Part shown: positions 27,885-35,998 of the stretch, in pieces
How positions within the stretch are numbered: the first letter of the stretch is position 1
Layout: every line of letters starts with the position of its first letter
Assembly (NCBI RefSeq): GCF_016742135.1
Contig: NZ_JACVCG010000003.1
Coordinates: 248,001 to 312,000, forward strand
DNA length: 64,000 nucleotides
Origin: Brevundimonas sp.
GTDB lineage: Bacteria > Pseudomonadota > Alphaproteobacteria > Caulobacterales > Caulobacteraceae
Direction: 5' to 3'
The notes under the pieces: generated by a model
Told to the model about the DNA's origin: nothing
What the model saw: the letters and a program-made list of their open reading frames with translations, nothing else
Databases searched by the model: none
Translations under genes and position numbers: made by a program

Positions 27885-28355
27885 TCAGCGCGTCCCCCAC
27901 TCCAGGGTCACGGACAGCACCATGACAATGGCGATCAGAAACGGCACCTCATTGGTCATGCGCCAGAAGCGCCCGGTCCGGACCGAGGTGCCCGCCTGGA
28001 TGCGGCGGAACTCGGCCGACAGATAGCCGTGCCAGCCGCTGAGCGCGAAGACGCCCGCGATCTTGGCCAGCATCCACGGCTGATGGGCAAAGCTCCAGTC
28101 CGCGCCCCCGCCACTGCGCAACCAGAACAGCCACAGGCCGAAGGCCCAGGCGGCCGCCATGGCCGGGTTGAGGATGATCTTCAGCAGGCGCCGCTGCCAG
28201 GTCCGCAGCAGGCCGCGCATCTCGCCGCGCAGGGGTTCGGGCCGGTCGGCCAGTTCGGCGTCATAGGCATAGAGGCGCGGCAGGAACAGCAAGCCCGCCA
28301 TCCAGGCGATCACCGCCAGAATGTGCAGGGCCCGGGCGAGATCATACAGGTTCAC
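27885..28355 (-). CDS. hemJ: Protoporphyrinogen oxidase HemJ
   Basis: A 156-residue membrane protein of the HemJ/UPF0093 family, which oxidises protoporphyrinogen IX in bacteria lacking HemG and HemY. It has four hydrophobic helices. The family residues His10 and surrounding LARALHILAVIAWMAGLLFLPRLY are present, as is the later WHGYLSAEFRRI segment. The GTG start at 28355 shares GTGA with the hemH stop. With hemH and hemE it forms a leftward haem operon directed away from the origin. Confidence 0.88.
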   Translation of the reverse strand: MNLYDLARALHILAVIAWMAGLLFLPRLYAYDAELADRPEPLRGEMRGLLRTWQRRLLKIILNPAMAAAWAFGLWLFWLRSGGGADWSFAHQPWMLAKIAGVFALSGWHGYLSAEFRRIQAGTSVRTGRFWRMTNEVPFLIAIVMVLSVTLEWGTR

Positions 28356-29416
28356 GCGGCTGCCCCCCCTCTGCGCTCCGCCTGACACGGGCATGCCTTC
28401 CAGTCGGCCTGGCAGCCCGGGCCGAACGGCGACGTGCCCGCCCGATCCAGCGCCGCGATCACCCCTTCGGCCAGGCCAGAGATGAAGGCGGGGGTCACAC
28501 TGACGGTGGGCACCCGGATATAGGGATGGATGCCGCGTTCCTCGGCCAGCTCGCGGTATTCGATGTCGAGCTCCACGAGCGTCTCTATATGCTCGGACAC
28601 AAAGGCGATCGGCACCAGGATGACTCCCACGCCATCGCCGCCAGCTTGTTCCAGCGCCTCGGGCGTCGACGGTCCCAGCCATTTCATCGGCCCCACCCGG
28701 CTCTGGTAGCACAGGCCCCAGTCGGTCAGGCCGAGCCGTTCGGCGACGGCGCGGCACCCGGCCTCGACCTGTTCGGCGTAGGGATCGCCCTTTCGGGTCA
28801 CCAGCGACTCAGGGATGCCATGGGCCGAGAACAGAACCCGGACCGGCTGATCCCCCGCCGCCTTCAGGGCCTCGCCGATGAGCCCGGCCTGCGCCTCGAT
28901 CCAGCCCTCCGGGCGTGGATAGCAGCAGATCGTCCGGCTGATCCCTGGCCCGCGATAGGTCTCCTGCCAGAGCTTCAGCGACGACGCCGTCGTCGTGGTT
29001 GAAAACTGCGGATAGAGGGGCAGGAGCACGATCTGGTCCGGAGCCCAGGCCTCGACCTCGGCCGCCACCGCCCCGGTCATGGGGTGCCAGTATCGCATGC
29101 ACACGAAGGTCCGGACGTCATCCGCCGGCAGGCGGTCGGACAGGGCCTGTTCCAGCGCCGTGGCCTGGGCCCGCGTTCCGGGCAGGAGGGGCGACCCTCC
29201 GCCCATAAGGGCATAGTTGGCCTGGGCGCTCGTCTCGCGGCGGCTGGAGATCAGCCGGGCAAGCGGCGTCCGCAACACCCCCGGCAGGCCGATGATGGCC
29301 GGGTCATTGAACAGGTTGAACAGGAAGGGCCGCACCGAGTCCGGCCCGTCGGGCCCGCCCAGATTGAACAGGACCACTGCGATCCGGCGGCCCCGACTGT
29401 CCCGCGGCAGGCTCAT
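28352..29416 (-). CDS. hemH: Ferrochelatase
   Basis: A 354-residue ferrochelatase that inserts Fe2+ into protoporphyrin IX. Diagnostic segments are VVLFNLGGPDGPDSVRPFL, NYALMGGGSPLLP, the active-site FSAHGIPES and PIAFVSEHIETLVELDIEY. The C-terminus has three cysteines, Cys335, Cys342 and Cys344 (CQADWKACPC), a spacing that fits the C-terminal ligands of [2Fe-2S] ferrochelatases such as that reported for Caulobacter. The start at 29416 overlaps the hemE stop (ATGA). Confidence 0.94.
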   Translation of the reverse strand: MSLPRDSRGRRIAVVLFNLGGPDGPDSVRPFLFNLFNDPAIIGLPGVLRTPLARLISSRRETSAQANYALMGGGSPLLPGTRAQATALEQALSDRLPADDVRTFVCMRYWHPMTGAVAAEVEAWAPDQIVLLPLYPQFSTTTTASSLKLWQETYRGPGISRTICCYPRPEGWIEAQAGLIGEALKAAGDQPVRVLFSAHGIPESLVTRKGDPYAEQVEAGCRAVAERLGLTDWGLCYQSRVGPMKWLGPSTPEALEQAGGDGVGVILVPIAFVSEHIETLVELDIEYRELAEERGIHPYIRVPTVSVTPAFISGLAEGVIAALDRAGTSPFGPGCQADWKACPCQAERRGGAAA

Positions 29417-30447
29417 TGGGCGCCGATCCTTTTCAGCACCTGCTCGACGTGAGCGATCGGGACATCGGGCAGAATTCCGTGGCCCAGATTGAAGATCCAC
29501 GGCCCCTCGTCCCAGGCCTCCAGCAACTGGTCCACACGCCGGTCCAGTGCAGGACCGCCGGCCCTGAGCAGCAGAGGGTCAAGCGCGCCCTGAATGGGCT
29601 TGATGGCCTGTACCCGCCGGCCGACCGCCAGCGGGCAGGCCGTGTCCAGCGCCACGGCCTGAACATCGCACTCCTGGGCATAGCGTTCGGCCAACGCTGC
29701 CGATCCGCGCGGGAAACCGATCAGGGGGACGGTCACGCCCAGCTCCCGTACGCGCGCGACCAGCTTTTGATGAGGTCCGAGGACAAGGATCTCAAACAGA
29801 TCGTCGGGCAGGCCCTCGGCCCAACTCTCGAAGATCTTGAGCACCTGGGCCCCGGCATCCGCCTGCATCTTCAGATAATGGGCGGTGGCCTCAACCAGAA
29901 TATCCAGCAGGGCCAGAACCTTCTCCGGCTCCCGGTAATAGAAGGTTCGTGCCTGAGCGCGCTCGCCCTTGCCGATCGAACGGCTCTCGCCGTCCAGCAT
30001 ATAGGTGGCAACCGTCCAGGGGGCCCCGGCAAAGCCGATCAGGGTCCGCTCGGGGTCCAGTGCGGCCCGCACCCGGCTGAGGGTCTCCCCGACGGGCGAC
30101 AGGGCCTCTCCCGCGCCGGCCGTCAGCGCCTCCATCGAGGCCAGATCGGGCAAGGCCCCGAGGCGCGGTCCCTCTCCTGCCTCGAACCAGACCGCCTGGC
30201 CCAGCGCCCGGGGAATCAGCAGGATGTCGGCAAAGACGATGGCCGCATCAAACCCGAACCGCCGCATGGGCTGGAGCGTGGCCTCCGCCGCCTTCTCCGG
30301 ATCGAGGCAGAATTCGATAAAGCCCGGCGTCGTGGCCCTCAGCGCACGATACTCGGGCAGATAGCGCCCCGCCTGCCGCATGAACCAGACCGGGGGCCGG
30401 TCGGTGACCTCGCCCCTCAGGGCCTTGAGCAAGCGCGTATCCGTCAT
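29413..30447 (-). CDS. hemE: Uroporphyrinogen decarboxylase
   Basis: A 344-residue enzyme that removes four carboxyl groups from uroporphyrinogen III to give coproporphyrinogen III. The N-terminal signature PPVWFMRQAGRYLPEYR is complete, and GFAGAPWTVATYML and the C-terminal FNLGHGILPD are present. Length is typical. It is the first gene of hemE-hemH-hemJ. In Caulobacter crescentus the hemE promoters lie inside Cori and CtrA occupies them; the same layout is found here, with the two CtrA boxes upstream of hemE. Confidence 0.96.
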   Translation of the reverse strand: MTDTRLLKALRGEVTDRPPVWFMRQAGRYLPEYRALRATTPGFIEFCLDPEKAAEATLQPMRRFGFDAAIVFADILLIPRALGQAVWFEAGEGPRLGALPDLASMEALTAGAGEALSPVGETLSRVRAALDPERTLIGFAGAPWTVATYMLDGESRSIGKGERAQARTFYYREPEKVLALLDILVEATAHYLKMQADAGAQVLKIFESWAEGLPDDLFEILVLGPHQKLVARVRELGVTVPLIGFPRGSAALAERYAQECDVQAVALDTACPLAVGRRVQAIKPIQGALDPLLLRAGGPALDRRVDQLLEAWDEGPWIFNLGHGILPDVPIAHVEQVLKRIGAQ

Positions 30448-30601
30448 GAAGCGGCTTTAGGCCTGGCGGGCGAAGACCTCAAGCGGGCGAAATGCCTCGC
30501 TCTGCTTCTCCTCCTCTCGATAGAGATCTTGAAAATGAAAATAGCAGACAGGGCGGGGGACGACGGGGACAGTTGGCACGAGGCCGGCGCCTGAACGGGA
30601 C

Positions 30602-30610
30602 CTTTTCACA
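30602..30610 (+). promoter_or_regulatory. DnaA-box-like 9-mer
   Basis: CTTTTCACA fits the relaxed DnaA consensus TT(A/T)TNCACA except at the first base. It is followed by GGAAT, so CACAGGAAT is shared with the second candidate box 306 bp away. Proposed only because of its place in the origin region. Confidence 0.45.
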
Positions 30611-30668
30611 GGAATGGGTGGCGACGATCGAGGGCGCGGGTCATGCCTGTAGAAACCGGGGATAATCC

Positions 30669-30683
30669 TTAATCAAACCTTAA
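30669..30683 (+). promoter_or_regulatory. CtrA box 1
   Basis: TTAATCAAACCTTAA, a perfect TTAA-N7-TTAA, followed by C as in many Caulobacter sites. Phosphorylated CtrA binding here would block initiation and influence hemE transcription, as in Caulobacter Cori (inference from that organism). Confidence 0.85.
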
Positions 30684-30732
30684 CACGCAGGCCCGGACGC
30701 CGACGTCCGTCAGGGGATGATCTGTTTACGGA

Positions 30733-30747
30733 TTAACGTCTCATTAA
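30733..30747 (+). promoter_or_regulatory. CtrA box 2
   Basis: TTAACGTCTCATTAA, a second perfect TTAA-N7-TTAA, 64 bp from the first (about six helical turns). It is followed by CC, giving TTAACC at the right half. Two full boxes in the same gap are very unlikely by chance in DNA this rich in G and C. Confidence 0.87.
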
Positions 30748-30847
30748 CCTTTCCCCAAGGCATTCGGCGGCCGGTTCCTCCCTTTGGACAGATGGCTCCG
30801 AATTGTCGCCGGATCTTCACATTCATCCCCGATGCCTGAGCCCCACG

Positions 30848-30879
30848 CCCCTCATGCGGGATTCTGCCCGCATGAGGGG
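30848..30879. repeat. Perfect 13-bp inverted repeat in the origin region
   Basis: CCCCTCATGCGGG (30848-30860) and CCCGCATGAGGGG (30867-30879) flank ATTCTG. There is no T run after it on either strand, so it is not a standard terminator. The GATTC formed by the last stem base and the loop is a CcrM methylation site. It may be an origin hairpin or part of the ppsR leader, since it lies about 120 bp before that start. Confidence 0.8.
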
Positions 30880-30907
30880 ACGATTGATCCCCGTCTGACG
30901 AGGCCCC

Positions 30908-30916
30908 TCATCCACA
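30908..30916 (+). promoter_or_regulatory. DnaA-box-like 9-mer
   Basis: TCATCCACA differs from the strong DnaA box TTATCCACA at one base. It resembles the moderate-affinity G-boxes described in Caulobacter Cori. It is followed by GGAATC, which includes a GANTC site at 30918-30922. Confidence 0.6.
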
Positions 30917-30997
30917 GGAATCCCGGATTCGCTCCGCAGGAGTCTGGCCCGCGTCGAACAGGTTTGACGCCTGCGCCGCTTCGGACGATGACAGGGC

Positions 30998-31876
30998 ATG
31001 ACCCCGATGCGCTCAGGCTCCGGCCGGCTGGCCACCTACTTCCACGTCCATCTGGTCTCTGATTCGACCGGGGAGACCCTGAACGCCATGGCCAAGGCGG
31101 TCACGGCGCGTTTTGACGGCGTGATCCCGATCGAACACATCTATGCCCTGGTGCGGTCGCCCAAACAGATGGAGCGGGTTCTGGAGGAAGTGGCCGCAGC
31201 GCCGGGCGTAGTTCTGCACACCCTGGTCGACAAGGGCCTGCGGCTGCAGCTCGAGGACGGCTGCCGCGCGCTGGACATGCCCCAGATCGGGGCCCTGGAT
31301 CCGCTCGTGGGGGCGCTGTCCCACTATCTGGGGGCGGCGCTGTCGACCCGGGTCGGGGCCCAGCATGCGCTCGATACCGACTATTTCAACCGGATCGGGG
31401 CGCTGGACTTTGCCATGGCCCATGACGACGGCCAGGGCACGACTGAACAGCTGGAGGCGGCCGATGTGGTCCTGTGCGGGGTCAGCCGCACGTCCAAGAC
31501 CCCGACCTGCATCTATCTGGCGCACCGGGGTATCCGCGCGGCCAATGTGCCGCTGGTTCCGGGTCAGGAAGACGGCGAGCGCCTTACACAGCTGAAGGGG
31601 CCGTTGATCGTGGGCCTGACGGTCTCGCCCGACCGGCTGGTGCAGATCCGGCGCAATCGCCTCGACGGTCTGAACGCCGGCCGCAGCTCCTCCTATATCG
31701 ACCACGACGCGGTGCGCGACGAGACGATCAAGGCGCGCCGGGCCTTTGAGCGTCGGGGCTGGCCGGTCATCGACGTGACCCGGCGCTCGGTCGAGGAAAC
31801 GGCCGCCGCCATCGTCAATCTGCTGAGCGAGCGCCGCTCGGGCAAGGCGGGCCTGACCCCGGGCATGCCGTCATGA
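30998..31876 (+). CDS. ppsR: Pyruvate dikinase regulatory protein (PPDK/PEP synthase bifunctional kinase-pyrophosphorylase)
   Basis: A 292-residue DUF299 protein. Family members phosphorylate pyruvate,phosphate dikinase or PEP synthase with ADP and remove the phosphate with inorganic phosphate, setting the flow between pyruvate and phosphoenolpyruvate. The N-terminal FHVHLVSDSTGETLNAM and the nucleotide loop GVSRTSKTPTCIYLA (about residues 162-176) are clear. No dikinase gene is in the window, so which target applies is unknown. It is the first gene right of the proposed origin, as in Caulobacter crescentus, and its stop overlaps the maf start. Confidence 0.92.
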   Translation: MTPMRSGSGRLATYFHVHLVSDSTGETLNAMAKAVTARFDGVIPIEHIYALVRSPKQMERVLEEVAAAPGVVLHTLVDKGLRLQLEDGCRALDMPQIGALDPLVGALSHYLGAALSTRVGAQHALDTDYFNRIGALDFAMAHDDGQGTTEQLEAADVVLCGVSRTSKTPTCIYLAHRGIRAANVPLVPGQEDGERLTQLKGPLIVGLTVSPDRLVQIRRNRLDGLNAGRSSSYIDHDAVRDETIKARRAFERRGWPVIDVTRRSVEETAAAIVNLLSERRSGKAGLTPGMPS

Positions 31877-32481
31877 GCCCCGCATTCCAGCGCCAGCCCC
31901 TGGTGCTGGCCTCTGCCAGCGCGGCCCGGCGCGCCCTGATGGCCGGGGTGGGCCTGTCGGTCGAACTCCAGCCAGCCGATCTGGACGAGGAGGGTCTTCG
32001 GCAGGCCAACCCCGACCTCAAGCCGGCCGACATGGCCGTGTGTCTGGCCGAGACCAAGGCTGTCGCGGTCAGCCGGATGCGCCCGGGGGTACTGGTGCTG
32101 GGGGGCGATCAGATCCTCGAGGACGACGGGGCCATTGTCTCCAAGGCGGAGACCCTGGCGGACGTAGCGGCGCGTCTCCGGGGGTTTCGGGGCAGGACCC
32201 ACCATCTGCATTCGGGGGCGGCGCTGGCTCGCGATGGCGCGGTCGTCTGGCGTCATGTCGACACCGCGGCCCTGACCGTGCGGGACTTCTCGGAGGCCTG
32301 GCTCGCCGCCTATCTCGAGGCCGAAGGAGCGGCCCTGACCGGCGTGGTCGGGGGTTACCGGCTGGAAGGCCCCGGGGCCCAGCTGTTCTCCCGCATCGAC
32401 GGCGACTATTTCACCATCCTCGGTCTGCCGCTCTGGGCGGTGCTGGAAGCCCTGCGGGATCAGGGTGTGATCGACCGATGA
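31873..32481 (+). CDS. Maf-family nucleotide pyrophosphatase
   Basis: A 202-residue Maf/HAM1-like protein that hydrolyses non-canonical or modified nucleoside triphosphates. The N-terminal LASASAARRALM is the family's SxxR motif; ADMAVCLAETKA, VLVLGGDQIL and the C-terminal GGYRLEGPGAQLFSRIDGDY follow. The sub-branch (dTTP/UTP or m7GTP) is not assigned. ATGA overlaps link it to ppsR upstream and aroE downstream. Confidence 0.9.
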   Translation: MSPAFQRQPLVLASASAARRALMAGVGLSVELQPADLDEEGLRQANPDLKPADMAVCLAETKAVAVSRMRPGVLVLGGDQILEDDGAIVSKAETLADVAARLRGFRGRTHHLHSGAALARDGAVVWRHVDTAALTVRDFSEAWLAAYLEAEGAALTGVVGGYRLEGPGAQLFSRIDGDYFTILGLPLWAVLEALRDQGVIDR

Positions 32482-33287
32482 CTATCCGGGCCGGGGTCGC
32501 GGGCTGGCCGATCGCCCATTCGCTCAGTCCCGTGATCCACGGGGCCTGGATGCGGGCCGCCGGTCTTGATGCCGACTACACGGCCTTTGGACCCCAGACC
32601 GAAACGCAGTTCCGAGACCTGATTGGACAAGTTCGACTCGGCACCCTTTGCGGGCTCAATGTCACCGCCCCCTGGAAGGAAGTCGCCCTCGCGCTGGCGG
32701 ATGAAGCGAGTGACACCGCACGGGCCTGCGGCTCGGCCAATCTGCTTTGGCTGGACGAAGGTGTCCTCAGGGCGGACAGCACAGACGGCCACGGCCTGAT
32801 GGGGGCGCTTGGAGAACAGGCGCCGTCTCTGCACCGGGCAGGCCGGGCCGCCGTCGTTCTCGGTGCGGGCGGGGCTGCCCGCGCGGCCGTCCATGCCCTG
32901 GGGCAGGTCTTTGCCGAGGTGCGGATCGTCAACCGAACGCCCGCACGGGCCGAGGCGCTGATCGCCGCCGTCCAGCCCCATACGCCTGCCCGGCTGGTTC
33001 GCGGGCAGGCTGTTTCCGATGCCGCCCTCGTCGTCAACGCCCTGAGCGTCCCGCCCGAGGTGGACATGACGATGCTCTCGCCCGATGCCGTGCTGATGGA
33101 CATGACCTATCGCCCCCTCATAACCGACTTTCTGCGGGCCGGCGCAGATCGGGGCCATACGACGGTCGACGGACTGGCCATGCTGATCGGTCAGGCCCGG
33201 CCGTCGTTCGAGACCCTGTTCAGGGTGGCCCCGCCGGACGTCGACGTCCGGGCCGAGGCCCTGCGAGGGCTGGGAGAGAGGCCATGA
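32478..33287 (+). CDS. aroE: Shikimate dehydrogenase
   Basis: A 269-residue NADP-dependent enzyme that reduces 3-dehydroshikimate to shikimate in aromatic amino-acid synthesis. The substrate-binding [11 protein letters not shown], the catalytic Lys in NVTAPWKE (usually NVTxPxK) and Asp in DSTDGHG (usually NTDG) are present, with the dinucleotide loop [10 protein letters not shown]. The ATG at 32478 overlaps the maf stop, and its own stop overlaps the coaE start. Shortened spacing supports one operon. Confidence 0.93.
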   Translation: MTIRAGVAGWPIAHSLSPVIHGAWMRAAGLDADYTAFGPQTETQFRDLIGQVRLGTLCGLNVTAPWKEVALALADEASDTARACGSANLLWLDEGVLRADSTDGHGLMGALGEQAPSLHRAGRAAVVLGAGGAARAAVHALGQVFAEVRIVNRTPARAEALIAAVQPHTPARLVRGQAVSDAALVVNALSVPPEVDMTMLSPDAVLMDMTYRPLITDFLRAGADRGHTTVDGLAMLIGQARPSFETLFRVAPPDVDVRAEALRGLGERP

Positions 33288-33871
33288 TCGTCCTGGTCCT
33301 GACCGGCTCGATCGGCATGGGCAAGAGCACGACCGCCCGCCTGTTCGAGGAAGCGGGGGCCGCGATCTGGGATGCGGATGCAGCCGTCCATGCCCTCTAC
33401 CGGAAAGGGGGCGCGGCCGTGGCCGCGGTCGAAGCGGCCTTCCCGGGCGTAGTCGTCGACGGCGCGGTCGACCGGGCCCGGCTGTCGGAGCGACTTCAGC
33501 GGGAGCCCGATGGCTTCCGGACGCTGGAGGCCATCGTCCATCCTCTGGTGCGGGCCGACCGCGAGGCCTTCATCGACCGGGCGCGCGAGGAGGGCCGGCC
33601 CGTGGTGGTTCTGGACATCCCCCTGTGGTTCGAAACGGGGGCGGACCGGACCGGTGTCACCGCCGTCGTGGTCGTCAGCGCGCCCCCGGCCGAGCAGCGG
33701 CGACGGGTCCTGTCCAGACCGGGCATGACCGAGGCCCGTTTCCGCCAGATCCTGTCGCGGCAGGTGCCGGATGCCGAGAAGCGTGCCCGCGCCGATGCGG
33801 TCATCGACACCGGCCGGGGCGTCCCGCACGCCCGCGAGCAGGTGCGCCTGTTGATGGAACGCCTGACATAG
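33284..33871 (+). CDS. coaE: Dephospho-CoA kinase
   Basis: A 195-residue P-loop kinase that phosphorylates dephospho-CoA, the last step of coenzyme A synthesis. The P-loop is GSIGMGKS (residues 8-15), followed by [22 protein letters not shown] and DIPLWFETG. Length is usual. coaBC, which makes the earlier intermediates, is also in this window near 57 kb. ATGA overlap with aroE. Confidence 0.93.
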   Translation: MIVLVLTGSIGMGKSTTARLFEEAGAAIWDADAAVHALYRKGGAAVAAVEAAFPGVVVDGAVDRARLSERLQREPDGFRTLEAIVHPLVRADREAFIDRAREEGRPVVVLDIPLWFETGADRTGVTAVVVVSAPPAEQRRRVLSRPGMTEARFRQILSRQVPDAEKRARADAVIDTGRGVPHAREQVRLLMERLT

Positions 33872-33916
33872 ACGCCGACGGATTGAAGCCCGGGGCGAAG
33901 CGCGGCATCAGGGGGC

Positions 33917-34606
33917 ATGGCCCGCGAGATCGTTCTGGATACCGAAACCACCGGCTTTGACCCCCGGACCGGCGACCGGATGATCGAGGTCGGCTGTATA
34001 GAGATCGACGACCTTCTGCCGACCGGCCGCACCTTTCACCGGCTGATCAACCCCGAGCGCGACATTCCGGCCGGCGCCATCGCCGTCCACGGCATCACCA
34101 ATGACAAGGTGCGCGACGCGCCCAAATTCGCCGAGATCGCCGTCGATCTGCTGGAATTCATCGGCGATGCCCCGGTGATCGCCCATAATGCCAGCTTCGA
34201 CCGGGCCTTCCTCAATCATGAACTGGGGCTGTGCGGCCAGCTGCTGATCGAGGAGGTACGCTGGATCGACACCCTGCAGATGGCACAGATGCGCTTTCCC
34301 GGCATGGCCAATTCGCTGGATGCCCTGTGTCGCCGGTTCAAGATATCCCTGACCGAGCGCAGCCTGCACGGAGCATTGATCGACGCGCGCCTGCTGTCCG
34401 ACGTCTATCTGGAACTGAAGGGCGGCAAGGCCCGGTCGCTGGAACTGGTCACCCTGTCGGGCCACGCCGCGGGGCAGGACGGGCCGCGGCGCTATGGGGC
34501 ACGGCCCATACCGCTCTCGCCTCGCCTGACAGAGACCGAGCTTCAGGCGCATGCGGCCTTTGTCGCCGCAGAACTGGGCGAACAGGCCCTCTGGCTGAAG
34601 GCCTGA
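33917..34606 (+). CDS. dnaQ: DNA polymerase III epsilon subunit (3'-5' proofreading exonuclease)
   Basis: A 229-residue DEDDh exonuclease. Exo I is VLDTETTGFD, Exo II HNASFDRAFL, and Exo III LHGALIDARLL with the catalytic His. This subunit corrects errors of the replicative polymerase. The C-terminal tail (about 180-229) is where the alpha subunit binds. It starts 45 bp after coaE on the same strand and converges on secB with 19 bp between. Confidence 0.94.
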   Translation: MAREIVLDTETTGFDPRTGDRMIEVGCIEIDDLLPTGRTFHRLINPERDIPAGAIAVHGITNDKVRDAPKFAEIAVDLLEFIGDAPVIAHNASFDRAFLNHELGLCGQLLIEEVRWIDTLQMAQMRFPGMANSLDALCRRFKISLTERSLHGALIDARLLSDVYLELKGGKARSLELVTLSGHAAGQDGPRRYGARPIPLSPRLTETELQAHAAFVAAELGEQALWLKA

Positions 34607-34625
34607 TCGTCCCGCCTTCGAGGGC

Positions 34626-35159
34626 TCAGGCCTGACCGGGAGGGGTCGAGGCGCCGCGCGCGATCTGGGCCTGACGCTGGGTGTAGATGGCGGCGAAGTC
34701 GATGGGCTCCATCAGGAAGGGCGGATAGAAGCCACCGTCCGACGTGGCCTTGGCGATGGTCTCGCGCGCGAACGGGAACAGATAGCGCGGGCATTCGATC
34801 AGCAGCAGCGGCTCAATGTCCTTTTCCGCGACATTCATCAACTGGAACAGGCCGCCATAGACCAGTTCGACCTGGAACACCGGCTTGTCCTCGCTGGTCG
34901 CCTTGACCGACAGCTTCAGCTCCACCTCGAACAGGCCGTCCTGACGCCCCTGGGCGTTCATCTCGACGCCGAGATCGATATTGGGGCGTCCCTCGACCTT
35001 CAGGCTCTCCGGCGCGCGCGGGTTCTCGAACGAGAAGTCGCGCACATACTGGGCCATGATGCGAAAGCCCGGCAGGGCGGGCTGGCCCGGCTGCACCGGC
35101 GTTTCGGTCGAGCCGTTGGGGGTGTCGCCGGTCGGGGCGGGAGGCGTGGAGTCGGTCAT
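34626..35159 (-). CDS. secB: Protein-export chaperone SecB
   Basis: A 177-residue SecB, the cytosolic tetrameric chaperone that keeps precursors unfolded and delivers them to SecA. After a Pro/Thr-rich N-terminal extension, the core begins [19 protein letters not shown] and continues with [19 protein letters not shown] and [13 protein letters not shown] chose the ATG at 35159; the longer open frame is upstream sequence. The dnaQ-secB pairing on opposite strands, next to a Tim44-like gene, is usual near the alphaproteobacterial origin. Confidence 0.94.
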   Translation of the reverse strand: MTDSTPPAPTGDTPNGSTETPVQPGQPALPGFRIMAQYVRDFSFENPRAPESLKVEGRPNIDLGVEMNAQGRQDGLFEVELKLSVKATSEDKPVFQVELVYGGLFQLMNVAEKDIEPLLLIECPRYLFPFARETIAKATSDGGFYPPFLMEPIDFAAIYTQRQAQIARGASTPPGQA

Positions 35160-35365
35160 GCGCGGGCAGGTCTTCCTGGTCGATGATGTCGCGGGCCACA
35201 GGGCGGCACCGAAGGCGGGGCGACTAGCATGACGGGGGCGGGGCGGCAATGTCGCGCACCCCGGGGTGGTCCTCGCGGCCCGGGCCGCCTTGCATGGGGC
35301 CCCGGCAATCCCTAATCCTCAGGGTCAAGCGCCGCACCTCCGGTGGCGCCAGACCCGGACCCGTC

Positions 35366-35998
35366 GTGAACCCTCAATTCCAGATCATCCTGTTTGCCGT
35401 TATCGCGGCCGTGGTGCTGTTCCAGCTGTATAATGTGCTGGGCAAGAAGGTCGGCCGCCAGCCCGAGGAGGATGCCCGCGCCCGGCCCCAGCCCCCGGGT
35501 GCGGGCGACGCGGGCCCCGCCTCGCCCGCGACATCCGGACCGGCGCTGGATGCCCATACACTCGCGGCCATTGCCGGCCTGAAGGCCCGCGACCCGAATT
35601 TCGACCCCAACCGCTTCATGGACGGCGCGCGGCAGGCGCATGAGACCATCGTGCGCGGCTATGCCGAGGGGGACCGGGAGGCCCTGAAACCGCTCCTGAC
35701 CCCCGTCGTCATGACCTCGTTCGAGGCCGGCATGGCCGACCGCGAGGCCCACGGCGTGCAGGAGCGGGTTGAATTCCCGCATCCGCCTCGCGCCGATCTG
35801 GAGCTGGCGACGGTCGAGGGCGAGAAGGCCGTGGCCCGGGTGCGCTTCCTGTCGGAACTGAAGCAGACCATCAGCGCCGCCAACCAGGAGCCCCGGGTCG
35901 AGGAGCGCCGCACCGCCGAGATCTGGACCTTCGAGCGGCCGCTGAACGCCAGCGATCCCAACTGGGTGCTCGCCCGGGTGGAGCCTGCCTCCGCATGA
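35366..35998 (+). CDS. Tim44/TimA-domain membrane-associated protein
   Basis: A 210-residue protein with one N-terminal hydrophobic helix (about residues 4-20, FQIILFAVIAAVVLFQLYNV), a Pro/Ala-rich linker, and a C-terminal Tim44-like domain (about 85-208) with FMDGARQAHETIVRGYAEGD and LLTPVVMTSFEAGM. Bacterial Tim44 relatives (TimA) are inner-membrane proteins of unclear role, studied in Caulobacter. The start is GTG at 35366; the frame further upstream lacks the hydrophobic N-terminus. Its stop overlaps the mltA start (ATGA). Confidence 0.87.
   Translation: MNPQFQIILFAVIAAVVLFQLYNVLGKKVGRQPEEDARARPQPPGAGDAGPASPATSGPALDAHTLAAIAGLKARDPNFDPNRFMDGARQAHETIVRGYAEGDREALKPLLTPVVMTSFEAGMADREAHGVQERVEFPHPPRADLELATVEGEKAVARVRFLSELKQTISAANQEPRVEERRTAEIWTFERPLNASDPNWVLARVEPASA

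Larger units (their letters stand above)
30448..30997. other. Probable chromosomal replication origin (Cori-like)
   Basis: A 550-bp non-coding gap between divergent hemE and ppsR, the position of Cori in Caulobacter crescentus. It contains two perfect CtrA boxes, two DnaA-box-like 9-mers, a TCCCCA element (within 30752-30757) like the weak DnaA W-boxes, four GANTC sites for CcrM, a 13-bp inverted repeat and AT-rich tracts (30519-30550 and 30655-30750) in a GC-rich chromosome. Three parS-like sites lie 4-9 kb away. These features together make origin function likely. The hemE promoter should also be here. No protein-coding frame in the gap looks real. Confidence 0.85.

Noticed and set aside
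34626..35998. Sign of a mobile element around secB and the Tim44-like gene
   Set aside because: No transposase, terminal repeats or target duplications; gene order fits relatives.
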